A stretch of DNA of 64,000 nt from the NCBI RefSeq assembly GCF_002906155.1, contig NZ_MUJK01000001.1, positions 496,001 through 560,000 of the forward strand, read 5' to 3'. This DNA is from Pseudomonas laurylsulfativorans (GTDB taxonomy: Bacteria > Pseudomonadota > Gammaproteobacteria > Pseudomonadales > Pseudomonadaceae). The notes under the pieces are model-generated. The model was not told the DNA's origin. It ran no database searches and saw only the letters and a program-made list of their open reading frames with translations. The position numbers and the translations under genes are program-made. Every line of letters begins with the position of its first letter. Position 1 is the first letter of the stretch. Positions 35,917-44,552 of this stretch are shown here, piece by piece.

Positions 35917-36834
35917 TCAGGCCAGACTGTCAGGGTCGCCAAAGAACATCTGAATCCGCGAGCGCAGCCAACGCTCCCCCGGATCGTTATCCTGCGACCC
36001 GCGCCAGGCCATGTGCAGTTCGAAGCTGCGCACTGGTAACGGTGGATCTTCGGCCCGCACACCGCCTGCGGCGGTCAGCGCATCGGCCGTGTAGTCCGGC
36101 ACGGTTGCGACGATGTCAGTGCCGGCCAGCAAGGTGCTCAGGCCGTTGAACTGAGGTACCGCGAGCACCACATGACGCTTGCGCCCGAGCTTATCCAGTT
36201 CTTCATCTATAAAGCCGCTGAGGTCGCCGGCGAACGACACCAGTGCATGGGGGCGAGCGCAGTAATCATCCAGGCTCAATGGCCCCGGCACGGTGTCGGC
36301 GCGCAGCAGCTTCGGCTGACTGCGGCGCAGTACCTTGCGCTTGGCATTGGCTGGCAGGTCGGTGGTGTAACTGACGCCGATGGAAATCTCACCGGATGCC
36401 AGCAATCCGGGCATCAGGATGTAGTTGACCCTGCGCACCACCAGCACGATCCCCGGTGACTCCGCGCGCAGGCGCTTGAGCAGCATCGGCAACAAGGCGA
36501 ACTCGACATCGTCCGAAAGGCCGATGCGGAACACCGCGGTACTTGTGGCAGGATCAAACTCGGCCGCACGGCTGACCGCGGTGGAAATCGAGTCCAGCGC
36601 CGGAGAGAGCAGGGCGAAGATCTCGATTGCCCGTGCGGACGGCTCCATGCTTCGGCCGGTACGCACGAACAACGGATCATCGAACAACCCACGCAGGCGC
36701 GATAGGGCCGCACTGATGGCTGGCTGGCCGAGGAACAGTTTTTCCGCTGCCCGGGTCACGCTGCGTTCGTGCATCAATGTTTCGAAAACGATCAACAGGT
36801 TCAGGTCGACACGACGTAGGTCATTACGATTCAT
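35917..36834 (-). CDS. mexT: LysR-type activator of the efflux operon (MexT-like)
   Basis: 305 residues: an N-terminal LysR helix-turn-helix (LNLLIVFETLMHERSVTRAAEKLFLGQPAISAALSRLRGLFDDPLFVR), followed by a ligand-binding domain. Position and orientation are those of mexT in P. aeruginosa, between mexS and mexE and co-directed with mexEF-oprN. The frame is intact. I chose the ATG of MNRNDLRRVDLNL, where LysR proteins normally begin, though the open frame continues upstream. It probably responds to electrophile or redox stress modulated by MexS. Confidence 0.9.
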   Translation of the reverse strand: MNRNDLRRVDLNLLIVFETLMHERSVTRAAEKLFLGQPAISAALSRLRGLFDDPLFVRTGRSMEPSARAIEIFALLSPALDSISTAVSRAAEFDPATSTAVFRIGLSDDVEFALLPMLLKRLRAESPGIVLVVRRVNYILMPGLLASGEISIGVSYTTDLPANAKRKVLRRSQPKLLRADTVPGPLSLDDYCARPHALVSFAGDLSGFIDEELDKLGRKRHVVLAVPQFNGLSTLLAGTDIVATVPDYTADALTAAGGVRAEDPPLPVRSFELHMAWRGSQDNDPGERWLRSRIQMFFGDPDSLA

Positions 36835-37002
36835 CTGGAGTCCTGGCAGAGTCAGCAAACTTGACGTGAGCGGCCATATGAGAACAATGGCCAGCAGGAA
36901 TATTACGGGGAAAGGCTGGTACTCTGCACCGAGTAATTCAGATTTCCTGCAAAGGCGGCTTCGGTTGCTCGCGGCAATTGACGATGTTGCCGCCGCTATG
37001 GA

Positions 37003-37026
37003 ATCAATGACAGGCATGTCGACTAT
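37003..37026. promoter_or_regulatory. candidate MexT site upstream of mexS
   Basis: The plus strand reads ATCA, five bases, AGGCAT, four bases, ACTAT. The outer blocks match the MexT consensus exactly; the middle block matches in three of six. It lies 78 bases before the mexS start in the divergent mexT-mexS gap, as in P. aeruginosa. Confidence 0.55.
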
Positions 37027-37103
37027 TAATAGCCACAGATAGTGTTGGGTTGAAAGCCCAGCTAGAGTTCAAGGCATTAGAGGTTCAATTGGCGAGGTTT
37101 GCG

Positions 37104-38126
37104 ATGTCCCGCACGATCCGTTTTCACAAGTTTGGTCCAGCCGAGGTGCTCAAATGCGAAGAGCATGCGACGGCTCTGCCTGCACCGGGCGAAGTGCAGG
37201 TGCGCGTCGAGGCAATCGGCATCAGCTGGTACGACACTCTGTGGCGTCAGAACCTGGCCCCGTCCCATGCCCGGCTGCCTTCGGGTCTTGGTCAGGAGAT
37301 GGCGGGTATCGTCACTGCTGTCGGTGACGGCGTAGATGACCTGGCGGTCGGTGACAAGGTTGCCAGCTTTCCGGCCCAAAGCCCGAACGACTACCCGGTT
37401 TACGGCGAGCAGATCGTTCTGCCTCGCACGGCGGTCACCCGCTATCCGGATATCCTCAGCCCGATTGAAGCCAGCGTGCACTACACGCCGTTGTTGATTG
37501 CCTATTTCGCCTATGCGGATCTGGCACGGGTCAAGCCCGGGCAGTTTGCCCTGGTGACCGACGCCAGCCATTGCGCCGGACCCTCGTTCGTACAACTGGG
37601 CAAGGCCTTGGGTGTTCGGGTGATCGCTGCGACCAAGTCAGCTGAAGAGCGTGAATACCTGTTGTCGCTGGGTGCCGAGAAAGTCATCGTCACCGAGGAA
37701 GAAGATCTGCTGATGCGGATCAACAAAATCACCGATAACCGCGGCGTGGATGTGGTCTTCGATGGTTTGGGCGGTCCACAGATGTCGTTGCTGGGCGATG
37801 TACTGGCGCCTCGCGGCAGCCTGGTGCTGTATGGCCTGCAAGGTGGCAACCAGACGCCTTTCCCGGCCTGCGCAGCGTTCCAGAAGAACATCCAGTTCTT
37901 CGTGCACTGCATCGGCAACTTCACGGGCAAGCCGGAACTGGGCATCACCCAGGACCAGGCCGCACTGCAACGTGCCTTGCGCGACATCAACCAGCTGACC
38001 GCCGACCGCGTTCTGCTGCCGCTCAAGACTCGGGTTTTCCCGTTTGCCGAGTTTGTCGAGGCACACCGCTACATGGACGAATGTCCGTGTCGCGAAAGGG
38101 TCGCGCTCCAGGTCGAACCGGCTTAG
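37104..38126 (+). CDS. mexS: quinone oxidoreductase-like protein (MexS-like)
   Basis: 340-residue medium-chain dehydrogenase/reductase: GroES-like N-terminal half (GLGQEMAGIVTAVGDGVDDLAVGDKVASF) and a Rossmann half (ALVTDASHCAGPSFVQLGKALG, GVDVVFDGLGGPQ). It is divergent from mexT, as mexS is in P. aeruginosa, where its loss activates MexT-dependent efflux, apparently by letting a toxic metabolite build up. The start is the ATG of MSRTIRFHKFG. It looks complete. Confidence 0.9.
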   Translation: MSRTIRFHKFGPAEVLKCEEHATALPAPGEVQVRVEAIGISWYDTLWRQNLAPSHARLPSGLGQEMAGIVTAVGDGVDDLAVGDKVASFPAQSPNDYPVYGEQIVLPRTAVTRYPDILSPIEASVHYTPLLIAYFAYADLARVKPGQFALVTDASHCAGPSFVQLGKALGVRVIAATKSAEEREYLLSLGAEKVIVTEEEDLLMRINKITDNRGVDVVFDGLGGPQMSLLGDVLAPRGSLVLYGLQGGNQTPFPACAAFQKNIQFFVHCIGNFTGKPELGITQDQAALQRALRDINQLTADRVLLPLKTRVFPFAEFVEAHRYMDECPCRERVALQVEPA

Positions 38127-38149
38127 CGCTCATCCAGTAGTCCACCCAA

Positions 38150-38171
38150 GAGTCCGTGCCCGCACGGACTC
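38150..38171 (+). terminator. perfect hairpin after mexS
   Basis: A perfect 10-base inverted repeat (38150-38159 with 38162-38171) lies 24 bases past the mexS stop; only a short T-rich tail (TGTCGTTT) follows. The rest of the 554-base gap to 38681 is AT-richer and shows no convincing gene. Confidence 0.7.
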
Positions 38172-38680
38172 TGTCGTTTCAGCCCCCCCGAAACCTGTCG
38201 ATTCGCAGGCCGGTCCAGCAACTGAACTGGTTTTTGCCCGTAATCTGTAGCTTCTAATCAGCCACTAAGCCCTGATAATTGAATGATTACTTTCATCTCA
38301 AGGAATGAGTCATGGCTGGTTGTCAGGCTGAAACTTTTCAATGCGCGCCCCCGGTGCACATCTCCAAATTAGTTAGTTGCTGTGTAGTTGCCAAAAAGAC
38401 AGCGACAACTTCCTTCTTTATCTCTTGTGTTAAGTGTCTGTGGGACTCTGTCGGACGTTTCCTAGGACTCCGACTTCTATTGAACAAACCCTTGCCAGCC
38501 GGGCGCCATGGCCTCGTCACTGCCTTGCACAAGAAGGGCTGTTGCGTTCGTTTCAAATAATTTCCATGAAATTCAAGTGCTAGCATTTGGCAATAAAGTC
38601 GATGACTCCAATCGTGCAGGCGGTCCAGCGAAATGGGCTGTCTGCGCGATATTGAACTTACGAGTACCAGGTAAATAAAG

Positions 38681-40171
38681 ATGACCAGCATCCATGACCA
38701 AGCGATGAACTATGTCTATCAACAAGTGCTGCAGCGATTGCTGGGTTTCTTCTCCCGCGCCGAACGCACTGCATTGCAATTGTTGATTCAGCGTCTGGCG
38801 GTAGCGGCGGGGGGCATGGAACGCATTGGCGATTACAAGGTGTTGGCGATCCAGTCCGGTGCCCGCGACAACTGCTACACCCTGGCACTGTTGCGTGCCG
38901 CGCAGCTGACCATCGCCACGCGGGCGCCGGCGACATTCCAGTTGCGCATCGCCTCCTTGCGGTTGAACGGGACAAGCGGGGCGGCCGTGGAAAACATGCA
39001 CCGGACCAACAGCGCATTGTTTGTCTATGACGATCCCCGGGTCGAGATGTTGATGGTCGATGATCGGGAGGTCTTGCCGTTCAACCACCTGACGCCGATC
39101 TCCGACGCCGCTCGCGAGTCCAGCCGCCTGAACCTGCTGATGATCGGCCATCGCCGGGAGTGGCGCGGCGGGTTCGACCTGTGGGATGACGGTTATCTGG
39201 CCACGGGAGAGTTCTACGGGCAAATCGCCCGCTGGGATGGAGGTGTGGACGCTTTGCTGATCAGTGACACGCCGCGTCAGCAGAAACAGTTTATCGACGG
39301 TTTGAAGCGTGCGGCCACCAAGGCCGGGCTTGCACCTTCGCACGCGGGCGAGGCCGGGTTTGCCGGGTTGTTCGCTTTGCTCGATGAACTGGGCAGCGAT
39401 TGTTATCAGGCGTTCTATGCAGATTACGGCCAGGCCCGATGGCGTCCACAAGAGCGCTTTGAGACGTGTCGTCGTACGGCCTGCATCGACATTCACGACC
39501 TGCTGGTCAGTAACCTCGAAGAGCGATGGACATTGCTGACTGAATTTCTCGGGTTCCAGCCTGACGAACTGTCCGCGCAGATCAGCGACAACGAATTCGT
39601 CAGTCCGTCGATTTCGGCGCACGTGAGGGGGTTGCACGCGAGCTTCGTGCAGGGTCGCGATTACGGGGCCGGCGTTGCGCAATACTTGCAACACGCCTTG
39701 GTGAAGATGCGCCGCAAACACTTGCCCGAGCGCTTGTGCGAGCAGGCGAAGGAAGTGTTCGGCAACCCGGCGACACTCAATGAGCAACGTGCCCGGGCGG
39801 CGGCCGAGGCGCAAAAGGACCTGGGCCTGAGCGAAGCGCAACTGGTGTGCCTGCTTTTCTCGCCCTTTATCGAAAAGGGCGAGGGGCTTGAGCGTTTTCT
39901 GCGTCAGTGCCATCCGGGCATGCTCGTGGCCATGCCCGAGTTGCACCGGGCCATGCAGGGGCATCCGGTCGCCGAACAGATCATGCAATGGATGATGGAT
40001 GTCAGCGGATTGCCTGTCGGCCTGATCGGCCAGCTTTATCGCATGGAGTGGACGCCCGGAAGCGATAACGAGACGCCTGAAGCACTCATCCAGAGGGCCG
40101 CGCTACAGGAAGCCGTGGGCGATCCTGACGCTGGCATCACGCTGGTGGATGAATGGAAAGCGGGCCACTGA
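38681..40171 (+). CDS. uncharacterised 496-residue protein paired with a MocR regulator
   Basis: I do not recognise this protein. It has no signal peptide or membrane helix and is probably cytosolic. It shows an N-terminal helical part, then a mixed region (LNLLMIGHRREWRGGFDLWDDGYLATGEFYGQIARWDGG), and a helical C-terminal half (LGLSEAQLVCLLFSPFIEKGEGLERFLRQC). It lies immediately upstream of, and possibly overlaps, a GntR/MocR-type gene on the same strand, so the two are probably co-transcribed and functionally linked. An ATG at 38681 is plausible but lacks a strong ribosome site. Confidence 0.6.
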   Translation: MTSIHDQAMNYVYQQVLQRLLGFFSRAERTALQLLIQRLAVAAGGMERIGDYKVLAIQSGARDNCYTLALLRAAQLTIATRAPATFQLRIASLRLNGTSGAAVENMHRTNSALFVYDDPRVEMLMVDDREVLPFNHLTPISDAARESSRLNLLMIGHRREWRGGFDLWDDGYLATGEFYGQIARWDGGVDALLISDTPRQQKQFIDGLKRAATKAGLAPSHAGEAGFAGLFALLDELGSDCYQAFYADYGQARWRPQERFETCRRTACIDIHDLLVSNLEERWTLLTEFLGFQPDELSAQISDNEFVSPSISAHVRGLHASFVQGRDYGAGVAQYLQHALVKMRRKHLPERLCEQAKEVFGNPATLNEQRARAAAEAQKDLGLSEAQLVCLLFSPFIEKGEGLERFLRQCHPGMLVAMPELHRAMQGHPVAEQIMQWMMDVSGLPVGLIGQLYRMEWTPGSDNETPEALIQRAALQEAVGDPDAGITLVDEWKAGH

Positions 40172-40211
40172 GCGTGGGCGGATTTTCAGCCAGTTCGGTC
40201 AGCCTTCACCC

Positions 40212-41612
40212 ATGAAAGGTCCACGAGAAACGGATTTTGCCTATCAGGCGGTTTATCGATACCTGGCCAGCCTGATCATTGAGTCCGAAGGGGATACGCG
40301 CATCCGCCTGCCGTCGCTGCGGCAACTGGCGGATCGCCTCAATGTGTCGATCTCGACCATTCAGTACGCCTATTCGCTGCTGGAGAAAGAAGGGCGCGTC
40401 TATTCGGTGGCCAAGTCCGGTTACTACGCGTTGCCCGTGTCTTCATTCAACCCGCTCGATAGCGGCAGCGACCTGCTGGAAGCCGTCTACGTGAATGCCC
40501 GACGCCCGGGGATGTTGGTCCTGAGCGCCGATGATCCGGCGTTGTTGCAACCTCTCGACAGTCCTCTGTTGCTGCTGGAACGAGAGTTGCTGCGCCAGTA
40601 TCCCCGCCAGCCGCAGTCGCCTTCGCAACCCTGCGGCGAGCTCGAATTGCGCACCGCCCTGGCGGCACGCTACACCACGTCCCCCCTGCGTTACTGGCAC
40701 GCCGATGATGTCTACATCGGCGCCGACCTTCGCGGAGTACTGGAAATCCTGATTGCCGTGCTGGGCTTGAAAGACGCCACGGTGGTGGTTGAGTCGCCGT
40801 GCGACTGGGCGATCCTGCGTTTGTTTCAGGCCGCCTGCGTGCGGGTGATCGAGTTGCCGGTGCAAGCCGATGGCGGCCTGGATCCGCAACGGCTGAAAAT
40901 GCTACTCGATACGGAGCCGGTAAGGCTGGTGATGCTGTCATCGGCCCTGAACATGCCCCGAGGTAGCCTGGCGCCTGACGATAACAGGCACGCGATTGCC
41001 GGGCTTTTAGCCGCGCATGACAGTTGGGTGCTGGAAAACGACTGTTATGGCGAGCTCGGATTTGACCCGGGCGGCGTGCGTTTTCGCGACTTGCTGGACC
41101 CTGAACGACTGATGGTGTTTTCCGCGTTCGAGAAAACCATCGGGCCAGAAGCGCCTTACGGTTACCTGCTTTCAAGGCATTTGAGTGCTGAGCTGCAACG
41201 GCACTTTCTGCTGCGTTCCTTTCGTCTCTCGCCGATACGCCAGAAAGCCATCGCCCGCTTGTACAGCAGTGGTCGCATCGATCAACACCTGCTGGTGCTG
41301 CGACGGCTGTTGAGGGAACGCAAAGGTCAAATGACCCAGTTGCTGCAGGAGCGGCTGGGTGATGCCTTGCATTTCGTCGAGCCGCAAGGAGGGGCAACGA
41401 TTTGGGTGCGCTCGTTGCGTCGAGTCAATGTCCGCCGTGTGTTCCAGCGCCTGTTGGCGCACCAGGTGGTCATCGCGCCGGGCGAGCTGTTCAGCCTGCA
41501 CGGCCTTCACGGGCAGCATTTGCGCCTGTGCCATACCTTCGGCGGCGATCACAACCTGGCGGCCGCACTGGGATTGCTGGGGGATGCGCTGCGTCTGGAA
41601 TCAATCGAGTGA
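40212..41612 (+). CDS. GntR/MocR-family regulator with aminotransferase-like domain
   Basis: 466 residues: an N-terminal winged helix-turn-helix (LPSLRQLADRLNVSISTIQYAYSLLEKEGRVYSV) joined to a fold-type I aminotransferase-like domain. K308 in FSAFEKTIGPEAPYGYLLSR is the expected pyridoxal-phosphate Lys. Such regulators sense PLP or amino-acid-derived ligands. The ATG at 40212 is chosen as the domain start; an in-frame ATG at 40149, inside the previous gene, is the alternative and would give a 23-base overlap. The target is unknown, perhaps its own operon. Confidence 0.85.
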   Translation: MKGPRETDFAYQAVYRYLASLIIESEGDTRIRLPSLRQLADRLNVSISTIQYAYSLLEKEGRVYSVAKSGYYALPVSSFNPLDSGSDLLEAVYVNARRPGMLVLSADDPALLQPLDSPLLLLERELLRQYPRQPQSPSQPCGELELRTALAARYTTSPLRYWHADDVYIGADLRGVLEILIAVLGLKDATVVVESPCDWAILRLFQAACVRVIELPVQADGGLDPQRLKMLLDTEPVRLVMLSSALNMPRGSLAPDDNRHAIAGLLAAHDSWVLENDCYGELGFDPGGVRFRDLLDPERLMVFSAFEKTIGPEAPYGYLLSRHLSAELQRHFLLRSFRLSPIRQKAIARLYSSGRIDQHLLVLRRLLRERKGQMTQLLQERLGDALHFVEPQGGATIWVRSLRRVNVRRVFQRLLAHQVVIAPGELFSLHGLHGQHLRLCHTFGGDHNLAAALGLLGDALRLESIE

Positions 41613-41725
41613 GTGAGACAAAAACCAACATCCTTCACTCTATTGGATCGATCCCATCGATTTGCGGTCAAACTGCCAGTAAACTGCGATCCAACTCCTG
41701 AACCACTCTATTCCAGAGGTTTTGC

Positions 41726-43369
41726 ATGACACTCAGTCCTTTTGCGGGTAAACCGGCACCGGCAGAATTGTTGGTCGATATCCCGCGACTGGTAACGGCC
41801 TATTACACCGGCCAGCCTGATGCCTCGATTTCGACCCAGCGCGTTGCCTTCGGCACGTCCGGGCACCGCGGCAGCTCGTTTGACTTGAGTTTCAACGAAT
41901 GGCACGTGCTGGCAATCAGCCAGGCAATCTGCCTGTACCGCGAAGCTCAAGGCATCGATGGCCCGCTGTTTGTCGGTATCGACACCCACGCGCTGTCCAC
42001 GCCGGCCGGCGCCAGTGCCCTCGAAGTGCTGGCCGCCAACGGCGTCACCGTAATGATCGCCGCGGTTGACGAGTACACGCCGACGCCGGCTATTTCCCAT
42101 GCGATTCTCTGCTACAACCGTGGGCGCACGACGGGCCTGGCGGACGGCATCGTCATTACGCCGTCCCACAACCCGCCGCAAAGCGGTGGCTACAAGTACA
42201 ACCCAACCAACGGTGGTCCGGCCGATACCCACATCACCAAGTGGATCGAGGCCAAGGCCAACGAACTGCTGGCGAACAAGCTCGCCGGGGTCAAGCGCAT
42301 CAGCTACGAGCAGGCACTCAAGGCCAGCACGACCCATCGTCACGATTACCTCAATACCTATGTCGCCGACCTGATCAACGTGATCGACTTCGACGCCATC
42401 CGTGATGCCAAGTTGCGCCTGGGTGTCGATCCGCTGGGTGGAGCGGGGGTGCGCTACTGGTCGGCGATTGCCGAGCATTACCGTCTGGACCTGGATGTGG
42501 TGAACAAAGAGGTCGACCCGACCTTCCGCTTCATGACCGTCGACTGGGATGGCCAGATCCGCATGGACCCTTCGTCCAGCCACGCCATGCAGGGCCTGAT
42601 CGGCCTGAAAGAACGCTTCGACGTCGCATTTGCCTGCGATCCGGACCACGACCGCCATGGCATCGTCACGCCGTCAGGTGGTTTGCTCGCCCCGAACAAC
42701 TACCTCGCCGTTGCCATCGACTACCTGTTCCAGAACCGACCGCAATGGCGCGCCGATGCCGCCGTGGGTAAAACCGTGGTCAGCAGCGGCTTGATCGATC
42801 GCGTGGCCAAGCGCCTGGGCCGTCGCCTGTACGAAGTGCCGGTTGGCTTCAAATGGTTTGCCGATGGCCTGTTTGATGGCTCCCTGGGTTTTGGCGGTGA
42901 AGAAAGCGCCGGAGCCTCGTTCCTGCGCAAGGACGGCGGTGTCTGGAGTACCGACAAGGACGGTTTGATCCCGGCCCTGCTGGCTGCCGAGATGACTGCC
43001 CGTACCGGTCGCGACCCGAGCCAGGCCTATCGCGCCTTGACCGACGAGCTGGGTGAACCGTTCTCGGTGCGGGTCGACGCCAAGGCCAATCCGGAGCAGA
43101 AAGCGCTGTTGAGCAAGCTGTCACCGCAACAGGTCACCTCGACCCAACTGGCCGGCGAACCGATCCAGAGCATCCTCAGCCACGCACCGGGCAATGACCA
43201 GGCCATTGGCGGCCTCAAGGTCATGACCGAAAACGGCTGGTTCGCGGCGCGTCCGTCGGGCACGGAAGACATCTACAAGATCTACGCCGAAAGCTTTGTC
43301 AGCGACGACCACCTCAAGCAACTGGTGGCCGAGGCGCAAACGCTGGTCGATGGTGCCATCTCCTTGTAG
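41726..43369 (+). CDS. pgm: phosphoglucomutase (alpha-D-glucose phosphate-specific)
   Basis: 547-residue enzyme interconverting glucose 1-phosphate and glucose 6-phosphate. It has the phosphoserine loop TPSHNPP (S147), the Mg-binding DPDHDRHG, the sugar-binding GEESAGAS, and the phosphate-binding [12 protein letters not shown]. Length fits the E. coli Pgm type (546). Its ATG lies 113 bases after the MocR gene, and it is followed by REP elements and a strong terminator. Confidence 0.97.
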   Translation: MTLSPFAGKPAPAELLVDIPRLVTAYYTGQPDASISTQRVAFGTSGHRGSSFDLSFNEWHVLAISQAICLYREAQGIDGPLFVGIDTHALSTPAGASALEVLAANGVTVMIAAVDEYTPTPAISHAILCYNRGRTTGLADGIVITPSHNPPQSGGYKYNPTNGGPADTHITKWIEAKANELLANKLAGVKRISYEQALKASTTHRHDYLNTYVADLINVIDFDAIRDAKLRLGVDPLGGAGVRYWSAIAEHYRLDLDVVNKEVDPTFRFMTVDWDGQIRMDPSSSHAMQGLIGLKERFDVAFACDPDHDRHGIVTPSGGLLAPNNYLAVAIDYLFQNRPQWRADAAVGKTVVSSGLIDRVAKRLGRRLYEVPVGFKWFADGLFDGSLGFGGEESAGASFLRKDGGVWSTDKDGLIPALLAAEMTARTGRDPSQAYRALTDELGEPFSVRVDAKANPEQKALLSKLSPQQVTSTQLAGEPIQSILSHAPGNDQAIGGLKVMTENGWFAARPSGTEDIYKIYAESFVSDDHLKQLVAEAQTLVDGAISL

Positions 43370-43507
43370 GAGCGAGCCTGCTCGCGATGGTCGTCAACGA
43401 TAACGCTGGCAGCCTGATACCCCGCGGGACTCTCGGGTTTTTCGCGAGCAGGCTCGCTCCTACATTGGACCGCATTACCCATGTAGGAGCTGGCTTGCCA
43501 GCGAAGG
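43364..43507. repeat. three REP palindromes after pgm
   Basis: Two REP copies form an inverted pair (43364-43389 and 43441-43465). A third, of a slightly different subtype (GGAGCTGGCTTGCCAGC), lies at 43481-43507. The first begins at the last codons of pgm. Confidence 0.85.
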
Positions 43508-43531
43508 CATTTGAACATGCACCCAAAAAAA

Positions 43532-43561
43532 GGGGCGACCAACACGGTCGCCCCTTTTTTT
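43532..43561. terminator. bidirectional terminator between pgm and the pirin gene
   Basis: A perfect 9-base GC-rich stem (43532-43540 with 43546-43554) and a 5-base loop are flanked by A7 before and T7 after, so it can end transcription from both convergent genes. Confidence 0.92.
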
Positions 43562-43578
43562 CGATTGCGTTCAGCGAA

Positions 43579-44274
43579 TCAAGCCAGGTCCACCAGAACA
43601 ATCTCGCTGTCCTCAATGGCCGTCACCCGTAGCACTTGCTCATCGGCAACCGCTACGCCATCTCGAGCGTGTGCACGCAACCCATTGACTTCAATGCTCC
43701 CGGTGGCCGGCACCAGGTACGCACGGCGACCGTGGTCAAGTTGGTATTCGGCAGTCTCACCCGCCTTCAGGTTGGCCGCGACTAACCGGGCATCGGCGCG
43801 GATACGCAGGCTCTGCTCGTCACCTTCCTTGCCACTGGCCAGGGTGACAAACCCTTCGCGGTCGCCTTTCGGAAAGGGCTTGGCGCCCCAGGACGGCGCC
43901 AGGCCGGATTCATTCGGGATGATCCAGATCTGGAAAATCCTGGTCGGCGTCGCTTCCAGGTTGTACTCGCTGTGGGCGATCCCGGTACCGGCACTCATGA
44001 CCTGGACGTCACCGGCTTCGGTGCGGCCCTTGTTGCCCAGGTTGTCCTGGTGGGTAATCGCGCCTTCGCGGACATAGGTGATGATTTCCATGTCGCGGTG
44101 CGGGTGTTGCGGGAAACCGGTGCCGGGGGCGATCACGTCGTCATTCCAGACCCGCAGGTTGCCCCAGTTCATGCGCGTGGGATCGTAGTACTCGGCGAAC
44201 GAAAAATGGTGGTGCGCATCCAACCAGCCGTGGTGAGCACCGCCGAGCGAGTTGAAAGGTCTGAGTTCGAGCAT
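43579..44274 (-). CDS. pirin-family bicupin protein
   Basis: 231 residues of the short pirin (YhhW-like) class: a cupin metal site in GFPQHPHRDMEIITYVREG and HSEYNLEATPTRIFQIWIIPN, then a second, weaker cupin. Pirins of this type can act as quercetin dioxygenases or have unknown roles. The ATG of MLELRPF has AGGAG upstream. It is alone on its strand, with a 278-base AT-rich gap to the divergent helicase gene. Confidence 0.88.
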   Translation of the reverse strand: MLELRPFNSLGGAHHGWLDAHHHFSFAEYYDPTRMNWGNLRVWNDDVIAPGTGFPQHPHRDMEIITYVREGAITHQDNLGNKGRTEAGDVQVMSAGTGIAHSEYNLEATPTRIFQIWIIPNESGLAPSWGAKPFPKGDREGFVTLASGKEGDEQSLRIRADARLVAANLKAGETAEYQLDHGRRAYLVPATGSIEVNGLRAHARDGVAVADEQVLRVTAIEDSEIVLVDLA

Positions 44275-44552
44275 GATCGTCTCCTGAAAGGTTCGTCGTG
44301 GGGCAAGGCGCCTGAGCCACAAAGCGACACCGGTGAGTGATGACGGCCATCATCCAACAGGCAACAATCGATAAAAAGCGTAAAAAATGCGCTATTCCCA
44401 TCGAATGAATAGATATGAAATAGCCTCGGAATTTTCTCATCCAACCTTCAATTCATCGCATAAGCCAATGAGTCATAAGCATTTGACTAGAACTCAAGGG
44501 CAAATGCAGACACCATAGCGCTCAACAGCCTCACACCCTGGAGTCAGTCCGC

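Noticed and set aside
38312..38560. 82-residue open frame in the gap after mexS
   Set aside because: No ribosome site, no recognisable domain, and composition unlike a real gene; treated as non-coding.
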